DNA of 64,000 bases, taken from Bradyrhizobium sp. 138 (lineage in GTDB: Bacteria > Pseudomonadota > Alphaproteobacteria > Rhizobiales > Xanthobacteraceae). Position 1 is the first letter of the stretch. Every line of letters starts with the position of its first letter. The position numbers and the translations under genes are program-made. Below the pieces are notes generated by a model, which saw nothing but the letters and a program-made list of their open reading frames with translations, searched no databases and had not been told where the DNA came from. This document shows, piece after piece, positions 58,312-64,000 of the stretch. The DNA lies in assembly GCF_023074075.1 (NCBI RefSeq), contig NZ_JADPKT010000063.1, forward strand, positions 186,001 through 250,000, in the 5' to 3' direction.

Positions 58312-59223
58312 TTACATGCCCGCCTGCGACCCGCGCGGCGCGAGTACGGTCTCCGATGCGAACCAGTTCATGATCCAGCGATACACCCACGGAATCGGGA
58401 TGATCAGGCTGCACAGGATCGCGGCGACGATGCCGCGCCAGAGGATGCCGAGGCCGCTGCCCTTGAAGATGATCTCGCGCCGCGTGCCTTCGATGCTACG
58501 GCAGAACCAGCGCATCTGTGCCGCGGCGACCCAGGCCCAGCCGATGATGGTGATGATGGAAATCGCGAACAGCAGATTCCAGCCGATATAGGCCCAGATG
58601 GAGCCCGTGAAGCTCAAGCCCAACGGCTGCCCGTTGGAGGCGAGGTTCGCGATCAACCATTTGATCAGGAGCCAGTAGAGAACGATCTGCACGATGAACA
58701 GCAGATTGCTCAGGATCTGGCTGCCGATGAAGCCGATGACGATCGCCAGAACGATGAAGCCGAAGAACCAGGGCACCAGCGTCATCGCAGTGCCGGTAAA
58801 GCTGAGATTCGGCCGGCCGGGGACTTTGAAGCAGGGCACGATCCATTTCGTGTACCAGACGAACAGCCACGGCACCGGAATGACGAAGCACGAGCCGATC
58901 ACGAGCACCAGCGTCCGCCAGGTGAACTCGAGAATGCCGAAATCGACCGCCAGCGATCCTCCGGTGCCGGCCGCAGCGTAACCGCCGGCGCTGCCGTAGC
59001 CACTTCCGCCCATCATCGGCGGGCCGCCCGCCGGCATCATCGGCGGCGCGCCGCCGCCCCCAACCAGGCCGGGGATTTCGGCGGCCTTCTGCCAGCCGGC
59101 CATGCCCTCGGTCCACACCAGCGTGTCCGGGCGCACGATGCCCTGGGCGACGAGATCGCGGAATTGCCCTTCCGGAAAGGGCCCCTGCTGCTTGCCCTCG
59201 GATGCGTAGAACCAACTCGCCAT
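58312..59223 (-). CDS. GYF_2 (DUF4339) domain membrane protein, paralog 2
   Basis: 303-residue paralog of the previous entry. The GYF_2 domain (about 1-55; WFYASEGKQQGPFPEGQFRD, TEGMAGWQKAAEIPGL) is followed by a Gly/Pro/Met-rich linker (PPMMPAGGPPMMGGSG) and three membrane modules with NLSFTGTAMTL, LGLSFTGSIWAYIGWNLL and REIIFKGSGLGILW. Each module is followed by a hydrophobic pair of helices. It starts 32 bases upstream of paralog 1 on the same strand, so the two are an operon made by tandem duplication. Confidence 0.87.
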   Translation of the reverse strand: MASWFYASEGKQQGPFPEGQFRDLVAQGIVRPDTLVWTEGMAGWQKAAEIPGLVGGGGAPPMMPAGGPPMMGGSGYGSAGGYAAAGTGGSLAVDFGILEFTWRTLVLVIGSCFVIPVPWLFVWYTKWIVPCFKVPGRPNLSFTGTAMTLVPWFFGFIVLAIVIGFIGSQILSNLLFIVQIVLYWLLIKWLIANLASNGQPLGLSFTGSIWAYIGWNLLFAISIITIIGWAWVAAAQMRWFCRSIEGTRREIIFKGSGLGILWRGIVAAILCSLIIPIPWVYRWIMNWFASETVLAPRGSQAGM

Positions 59224-59412
59224 GTACCGTCCCCCCCTCGAACATACTTATGTACCGGCCCGGATGCTTGGGTTCACCGCATCCATGCCAAAAATGCATT
59301 GTGAAGGATGAACGGCTGCCCTGTACAGAGGCGGCCGTTCACACGGCCAAACGTTTTTCCGCTTCAATCTGCAACTTTTTTGTGCCATTTGCCCGGAAAG
59401 ATGCCAGATTGA

Positions 59413-59802
<390 letters not shown>

Positions 59803-59808
59803 ATTTTG

Positions 59809-59864
59809 GTTTGACGCGTTTTCCTCGCGCGAACCGGAATCCACTTCACTCGAAAAACGCTCTA
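59809..59864 (-). repeat. Dispersed repeat, family G, copy 2 (inverted)
   Basis: On the minus strand AGAGCGTTTTTCGAGTGAAG then GGATTCCGGTTCGCGCG and GAAAACGCGTCAA, matching the repeat at 31222-31276. It lies just after the glnK stop and before amtB, and could reduce or uncouple their expression. Confidence 0.85.
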
Positions 59865-59944
59865 ACCAAATAACAACTTTCGTCGATCGCACCGGGCAAC
59901 GAGGCCATAGCGTGCGACGTAATTTCTATGCTGGGGGAAACGAG

Positions 59945-61246
59945 ATGGCGGGACTGTTGCGCCGCGCAGCGTGTATCGCTGCGCCGATAGGGTTTGCGTC
60001 GATCACGACATCGTCGGCACACGCCGCCGCTTCCGAGATCAACGCCGCCGACACCGCCTGGATGATCGTCGCCACCGCGCTGGTGCTGATGATGACGATC
60101 CCCGGCCTTGCGCTGTTCTATTCCGGCATGGTGCGCAAGAAGAACGTGCTCGCCACGATGGCGCAGAGCCTCGCCGCGGTGGCGCTGATCTCCATTCTCT
60201 GGGTCGCGTTCGGCTATTCGCTCTGCTTCGTCGGCGACGGCCCGTGGATCGGCACGCTCGACCGCTGGTTTCTCGCCGGCATGACCATGGACAGCGTCAA
60301 CCCGGCGGCGAAGACCATCCCGGAAGCGCTGTTCATGCTGTACCAGATGACGTTCGCGATCATCACGGTGGCGCTGGTGGCGGGCTCGGTCGCCGACCGG
60401 ATGCGGTTCTCCGCCTATCTGCTTTTTTCCGTCGCCTGGTTCATCTTCGTCTACATTCCGCTGGCGCATTGGGTGTGGGGCGGCGGCTTCCTCGCCAGCA
60501 TGGGCGTTTTGGATTTCGCCGGCGGCCTCGTGGTGCATCTGTCGGCCGGCACCGGCGGCCTCGTTGCGGCGAAGGTGATGGGGCGCCGCCACGGCTACGG
60601 CACGGAAAATCTCTCGCCCTTCGATCTGTCGCTCGCGGTGATGGGCACCGGCCTGTTGTGGGTCGGCTGGTTCGGCTTCAACGGCGGCTCGGCAGGCGCG
60701 GCCAATTCACGCGCGGTGATGGCGATCATCGCCACCCATCTCGCCGCCTGCGCCGGCGCATTGACCTGGGGCGCGATCGAATGGTCGACCCGGCGCAAGC
60801 CCTCGGTGCTCGGCATGATCTCCGGCGCGGTGGCCGGTCTCGGCACCATCACGCCGGCCTCCGGATTCGTGGCGCCCTGGCACGGCATCGTCATCGGCAT
60901 TATCGCCGGTGCGATTTGCTATTGGGCCTGCACCTGGCTGAAGCACCGCTTCAATTATGACGATTCGCTCGACGTGTTCGGCGTCCACGGCATCGGCGGC
61001 CTGACCGGGACCCTGCTCGCCGGCGTGTTCGCAACCAGCGCCATTGGCGGCACCGCGGGCCTGTTCGAGGACCATCCGCAGCAGCTGCTGATCCAGTTCT
61101 ATGGCGTCGCCGTCACCTTCGTCTGGTCGGCAGGCGTGAGCTTCGTTCTGCTCAAGCTGGTCGGCCTGTTCGTGCCCTTGCGCGTATCGCGTGAGCACGA
61201 GCTCGAAGGGCTGGATATTTCGCAGCACGGCGAAGCGCTTCAATAG
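59945..61246 (+). CDS. amtB: Ammonium channel AmtB, copy 1
   Basis: 433-residue, 11-helix ammonium channel with a signal-like N-terminus (cleavage near AHAA). Channel marks are MTIPGLALFYSGMVRKKNVL, the conserved Asp in LDFAGGLVVHLSAG with the first pore His, and the second pore His in DVFGVHGIGGLTGTLLAG. It should pair with the PII protein upstream. The start at 59945 (MAGLLRRA) is used because the frame upstream is only repeat-derived sequence. Confidence 0.96.
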   Translation: MAGLLRRAACIAAPIGFASITTSSAHAAASEINAADTAWMIVATALVLMMTIPGLALFYSGMVRKKNVLATMAQSLAAVALISILWVAFGYSLCFVGDGPWIGTLDRWFLAGMTMDSVNPAAKTIPEALFMLYQMTFAIITVALVAGSVADRMRFSAYLLFSVAWFIFVYIPLAHWVWGGGFLASMGVLDFAGGLVVHLSAGTGGLVAAKVMGRRHGYGTENLSPFDLSLAVMGTGLLWVGWFGFNGGSAGAANSRAVMAIIATHLAACAGALTWGAIEWSTRRKPSVLGMISGAVAGLGTITPASGFVAPWHGIVIGIIAGAICYWACTWLKHRFNYDDSLDVFGVHGIGGLTGTLLAGVFATSAIGGTAGLFEDHPQQLLIQFYGVAVTFVWSAGVSFVLLKLVGLFVPLRVSREHELEGLDISQHGEALQ

Positions 61247-61254
61247 GGGCTTGC

Positions 61255-61284
61255 ACAACACATAAGCGCGTGCTTATGTGTTGT
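61255..61284. promoter_or_regulatory. Perfect 13-base inverted repeat before the ArsR gene
   Basis: Arms ACAACACATAAGC (61255-61267) and GCTTATGTGTTGT (61272-61284) are exact reverse complements around GCGT. It ends one base before the arsR start codon, so a bound dimer would block transcription or initiation. It is a probable autoregulatory operator. Confidence 0.75.
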
Positions 61285-61285
61285 C

Positions 61286-61600
61286 ATGATCGAAGCCCAC
61301 ATCTTCAAGGCGCTGGCCGACCCGACGCGTCGAAAGGTCTTTGAAAAGCTCGCTGGGGGCAGCCTGAATGCCAGCGCCTTGCGCGACGGGTTGGAGATCA
61401 GCCAGCCGGCGATGTCGCAGCATCTTTCGGTGCTGCGCGCAGCAGGCCTCGTGCGCGAGCAGCGGCAAGGCCGCTTTGTGAACTACGAAGTCGACCCGGA
61501 CGGAATCGCCGCCATCGGGACCTGGCTTGCGCGCTACCGCGCCTACTGGCCGAAGCGCATGGAAGCCCTCGCTGACCTCCTGAAGGACATGGATCAATAA
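61286..61600 (+). CDS. ArsR-family winged-helix regulator
   Basis: 104-residue regulator. The helix-turn-helix is ALADPTRRKVFEKLAGGSLN, then LEISQPAMSQHLSVLRAAGLV and the wing EQRQGRFVNYEVD. It lacks the Cys metal site of ArsR/SmtB (no CVC), so it is of the non-metal type found beside SRPBCC genes. The SRPBCC gene starts 13 bases after its stop, and the pair is probably autoregulated through the palindrome upstream. Confidence 0.93.
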   Translation: MIEAHIFKALADPTRRKVFEKLAGGSLNASALRDGLEISQPAMSQHLSVLRAAGLVREQRQGRFVNYEVDPDGIAAIGTWLARYRAYWPKRMEALADLLKDMDQ

Positions 61601-61612
61601 GGACAGGGATCA

Positions 61613-61969
61613 ATGAGCGATGCCGTGAAACCTGATCGCCCCGATGCGAAGCTGGTGCTGGAATTCGATTTCGATGCACCGCCGGCAAAAGTCTGGCGCG
61701 CCGTGACTATTCCTGAATTGCGGGAGCGCTGGCTGCCGGATCGCGACCTTGCGGGCGCCGCGCCTGAAACATCGATCCCGGGCGAAGAGGTGCGCTACCG
61801 GCTTCGCGATTCCGAACCGCCCTATCGCGAGAGCCATGTCATCTTCCGGATCGGGCCGAATGCGGATGGCGGCACGCGGTTTCGTATCATCCAGCAAGCC
61901 TGCGACGATGATGCGAAGCTGCCGCAGCCGGCCAACAGCAATTGCTGCCTGATGCGCGTCGCCGCCTAA
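61613..61969 (+). CDS. SRPBCC/AHSA1-like protein
   Basis: 118-residue START/Bet v1-like domain: [28 protein letters not shown] at the start and [20 protein letters not shown] later. It is shorter than usual for AHSA1 proteins (about 140-160) and ends without the last long helix, so it may be a minimal or truncated version. ArsR-SRPBCC pairs are common; ligand and role are unknown. clpP follows after 41 bases. Confidence 0.87.
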   Translation: MSDAVKPDRPDAKLVLEFDFDAPPAKVWRAVTIPELRERWLPDRDLAGAAPETSIPGEEVRYRLRDSEPPYRESHVIFRIGPNADGGTRFRIIQQACDDDAKLPQPANSNCCLMRVAA

Positions 61970-62010
61970 CACCAACGAGACTTCATCATCCGCAGACATG
62001 GAGGTCGCCG

Positions 62011-62613
62011 ATGCGCGACGTGCTTCAGCTCGTCCCTATGGTCGTCGAACAATCCGCCCGTGGCGAGCGGTCCTTCGACATTTACTCGCGACTCCTGCGC
62101 GAGCGCATCATCTTCCTTAACGGCGAAGTCAATGACGCGATGTCCGGATTGGTCTGCGCGCAATTGCTGTTCCTGGAAGCGGAGAATCCGAACAGGCCGA
62201 TCAATCTCTACATCAACTCCTATGGCGGCGTGGTCACCTCTGGGCTTGCGATGTACGACACCATGCAGTTCATCAAGGCGCCCGTTCATACGCTATGCAT
62301 GGGCACCGCGCGCTCCATGGGCTCGTTCCTGCTGATGGCCGGCGAACCTGGTCACCGCGCCACACTGCCCAATGCCAGCCTTCACGTGCATCAGCCGCTC
62401 GGCGGCTTTCAGGGCCAGGCGTCCGACATCCTGATCCATGCCAACGAAATGCAGGAAACCAAGCGGCGCATTACCCGGCTCTACGCGCAACATTGCGGAC
62501 GGACGGAAGAGGAGGTCGAACGGACCCTGGACCGCGACCACTTCATGACCGCGCAGCAGGGAGTTGAATGGGGATTGATCGACAGGGTGTTTGCAGAGCG
62601 CGAAGCCGCTTGA
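62011..62613 (+). CDS. clpP: ClpP-type serine protease, divergent paralog
   Basis: 200-residue protease subunit. The triad Ser102 (GTARSMGS), His127 ([13 protein letters not shown]) and Asp176 (DRDHF) has the spacing of E. coli ClpP (25 and 49). The oxyanion turn reads YINSYGGVV with Tyr71 in place of the usual Pro, and the Ser motif has TAR instead of QAA. It is not next to tig, clpX or lon, so it is probably an accessory ClpP. The start at 62011 has GGAGG upstream. Confidence 0.93.
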   Translation: MRDVLQLVPMVVEQSARGERSFDIYSRLLRERIIFLNGEVNDAMSGLVCAQLLFLEAENPNRPINLYINSYGGVVTSGLAMYDTMQFIKAPVHTLCMGTARSMGSFLLMAGEPGHRATLPNASLHVHQPLGGFQGQASDILIHANEMQETKRRITRLYAQHCGRTEEEVERTLDRDHFMTAQQGVEWGLIDRVFAEREAA

Positions 62614-63030
62614 TGGTCTTGAGCCGTCCGCCAGGCCTCGACCCCGCTCAAGCTAGTCACGCGCCGCCGCGCATCTCGTGAGCACAAGCGCCAGGGCTAC
62701 GACATTTCGCTGCTTGGCGACGCCCTCGTCCTTAATAAGATACCTTTCCGCTGCCCGACGCATGAGCAACATTGTGTCGGCAGCCTGTCGTGCCCGCCTT
62801 TTGAGCAGGTGTGACCACGTTTTGGGCGCGACCGAATGGCGCACCGCGCCGCAATACCCGTCAAACGCGAAAACCCCCGTCTTCATAGTCCGTTAGGCAA
62901 CGCGCCTGATCTGGCACGGCATTTGATTCTAGGGGTGCGGCTGTGCCCGCGTAGTGAACTTCTCCCTCGTGGCGAACCAGTCGAGAAACGCCCGGCCATG
63001 TCCGGACCGGGCCAAGCGGGGATAGGACCC
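62614..63030. other. Intergenic region before the second glnK
   Basis: 417 bases. A sigma-54-like promoter lies at 62912-62927. The first 270 bases carry short open frames on both strands (for example 62653-62886 minus) without recognisable domains or ribosome sites; I do not call them genes. No clear NtrC palindrome was seen. Confidence 0.5.
62912..62927 (+). promoter_or_regulatory. Candidate sigma-54 promoter of glnK copy 2
   Basis: TGGCACGGCATTTGAT: the -24 element TGGCACG is perfect and the GG is spaced correctly from the -12 element, but the invariant GC there reads GA. It is about 104 bases before glnK, whose homologs are usually NtrC/sigma-54 dependent. Confidence 0.5.
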
Positions 63031-63369
63031 ATGAAAATTGTTATGGCGATTATCAAGCCATTCAAGCTGGAAGAAGTCCGTGACGCCCTGACCGCCATCG
63101 GCGTTCACGGTCTCACGGTGACGGAAGTCAAGGGATATGGCCGCCAGAAGGGCCATACGGAAATCTATCGCGGCGCCGAATATGCCGTGAGCTTCCTGCC
63201 CAAGATCAAGATCGAGGTCGCTGTCGCCTCCGACCAGGTCGACAAGACCATCGACGCCATCACGTCTGCCGCGAAAACCGGGCAGATCGGCGACGGCAAG
63301 ATCTTCGTCATCAACCTCGACCACGCGGTGCGCATCCGCACCGGCGAGGCCGATGCCGCGGCCCTCTGA
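63031..63369 (+). CDS. glnK: PII nitrogen regulatory protein (GlnK-type), copy 2
   Basis: 112-residue paralog of the PII protein at 59464, with Tyr51 in YRGAEYAVSFLPKIK and C-loop HAVRIRTGEAD. The two differ mainly in helix 1/T-loop flanks and the B-loop ([14 protein letters not shown] here). It is followed after 39 bases by amtB, tighter than in copy 1, and has a sigma-54-like promoter upstream, so this is likely the nitrogen-regulated pair. Confidence 0.96.
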   Translation: MKIVMAIIKPFKLEEVRDALTAIGVHGLTVTEVKGYGRQKGHTEIYRGAEYAVSFLPKIKIEVAVASDQVDKTIDAITSAAKTGQIGDGKIFVINLDHAVRIRTGEADAAAL

Positions 63370-63408
63370 TTTCGCGCTCAACCTTTATCCAATTCAGGAG
63401 TGAATAAT

Positions 63409-64000
63409 ATGACGTTCAAGCGTCCCTATGGCGCGGGATTGGCGGCTCTCGCAGTCGGCCTGTTCGCTGCGACCGCAGCCTACGCCGAGCCAACGGTCAA
63501 CAAGGGAGACAACGCCTGGATGCTGACATCGACAGTGCTCGTGCTGTTGATGACGATCCCGGGCCTCGCGCTGTTCTACGGCGGTCTCGTCCGTTCCAAG
63601 AACATGCTCTCCGTCCTGATGCAGGTGTTCTACACCGTCTGCGTCGTCACCGTGATCTGGGCCGTCTACGGCTACAGCCTCACCTTCACCGGCGGCTCCG
63701 ACTTCATCGGCGGCTTCTCCAAGGCCTTCATGATGGGCGTCACCACCGATACGAAGGCGGCGACCTTCTCGGTCGACGCCAACATCTCGGAACTCATCTA
63801 TGTCTGCTTCCAGATGACCTTCGCGGCGATCACGCCCGCCCTCATCGTCGGCGCCTTTGCCGAGCGCATGAAGTTCGCGGCGATCGCGCTGTTCATCCCG
63901 CTCTGGGTCACGCTGATCTACTTCCCGATCGCGCACATGGTCTGGTACTGGCAGGGTCCGGATCTGATCCAGGATGCAGCCAAGGCGCTCGCTGCTGCCA
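63409..64000 (+). CDS. amtB: Ammonium channel AmtB, copy 2 (partial, runs off the window)
   Basis: The first 197 codons are present. MTFKRPYGAGLAALAVGLFA with ATAAYAE forms a signal peptide, then DNAWMLTSTVLVLLMTIPGL and ALFYGGLVRSKNMLSVLMQ identify AmtB; TFAAITPALIVGAFAERMKF is conserved. The ATG at 63409 has AGGAG at 63396-63400. The two pore His residues lie beyond the window edge. It pairs with the glnK just upstream. Confidence 0.95.
   Translation, partial: MTFKRPYGAGLAALAVGLFAATAAYAEPTVNKGDNAWMLTSTVLVLLMTIPGLALFYGGLVRSKNMLSVLMQVFYTVCVVTVIWAVYGYSLTFTGGSDFIGGFSKAFMMGVTTDTKAATFSVDANISELIYVCFQMTFAAITPALIVGAFAERMKFAAIALFIPLWVTLIYFPIAHMVWYWQGPDLIQDAAKALAAA

Noticed and set aside
59384-59401. 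TGGCAC...TTGCA on the minus strand upstream of glnK copy 1 as a sigma-54 promoter
   Set aside because: It points away from glnK and the -24/-12 spacing is two bases too long.
62653-62896. Short open frames on both strands between clpP and glnK copy 2
   Set aside because: They overlap each other, show no domain or ribosome site, and would cover the likely glnK promoter region.

Overview
The window looks like ordinary chromosome of a high-GC alphaproteobacterium of the Bradyrhizobium type (Nitrobacteraceae). The evidence is protein-level familiarity, the dnaK-dnaJ-pmtA order, duplicated glnK-amtB pairs, a PmtA-type methyltransferase for phosphatidylcholine synthesis, and at least eight families of short dispersed palindromic repeats typical of these genomes. 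No prophage, plasmid replication gene, transposase, CRISPR array or toxin-antitoxin cassette was recognised. About 60 genes, one tRNA and several regulatory sites can be supported.

Layout. 1-6041 (+): ribosomal proteins L35 and L20, then pheS and pheT with a DUF559 nuclease-like gene inserted between them, then a TauE/SafE permease. 6047-8677: a Tat-exported amine oxidase (-) and a YiiX-like hydrolase (+). 8682-12899: a metal island with csoR divergent from a copper P-type ATPase, followed by nikR and an EI24/CysZ-like membrane protein. 12906-17985: EmrAB-like efflux pair, nth, a DUF2244 protein and an AraC-HTH/MGMT fusion. 18239-25561 (-): a co-directional block dnaK, dnaJ, pmtA, FMN reductase, pyrF, DUF1330, dapB, gpmA. 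The dnaK end carries a perfect match to the alphaproteobacterial heat-shock promoter. 25955-29692: a secreted unknown protein, an exported nicotinamidase, and hrcA-grpE. 29863-32424 (+): rph, rdgB, hemW. 32577-36442: a LppC/LpoA-like lipoprotein divergent from rsmI-yraN-gshB. 36701-44572: transporters, gamma-glutamyltransferase, GST, DUF2239, MATE, a DsbA-like isomerase and a PanE-like reductase. 44601-48158: dihaem cytochrome c and a PQQ-type sugar dehydrogenase, an epimerase, tRNA-Gly(GCC). 48434-57434: CnoX-like thioredoxin, Lon-N protein, MHYT-GGDEF-EAL, cytochrome b561/PepSY pair, TetR and target, Trm112, UbiH-like hydroxylase, tesB. 57431-59223: two tandem GYF_2 membrane paralogs. 59464-64000: two glnK-amtB pairs separated by arsR, SRPBCC and a second-type clpP; the last amtB runs off the window.

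Themes. Protein quality control (DnaKJ, GrpE, HrcA, CnoX, ClpP paralog), nitrogen sensing (two PII/ammonium channel pairs), metal handling (CsoR/CopA, NikR) and glutathione metabolism (GshB, GGT, GST) recur.

The most unusual observations are: an inverted pair of repeats bracketing the DUF559 gene inside pheST; a hemW start that lies inside a dispersed repeat; a one-base frameshift at the 3' end of tesB; paired ATACA-N4-TGTAT operators beside a TetR gene; tandem ACCCGGGTAT boxes between GST and DUF2239 genes; the tandem GYF_2 proteins with three internal repeats; and the arsR-SRPBCC-clpP block lodged between duplicated glnK-amtB pairs. I did not find a clear, wholly new multi-gene system; these are leads, not proofs.
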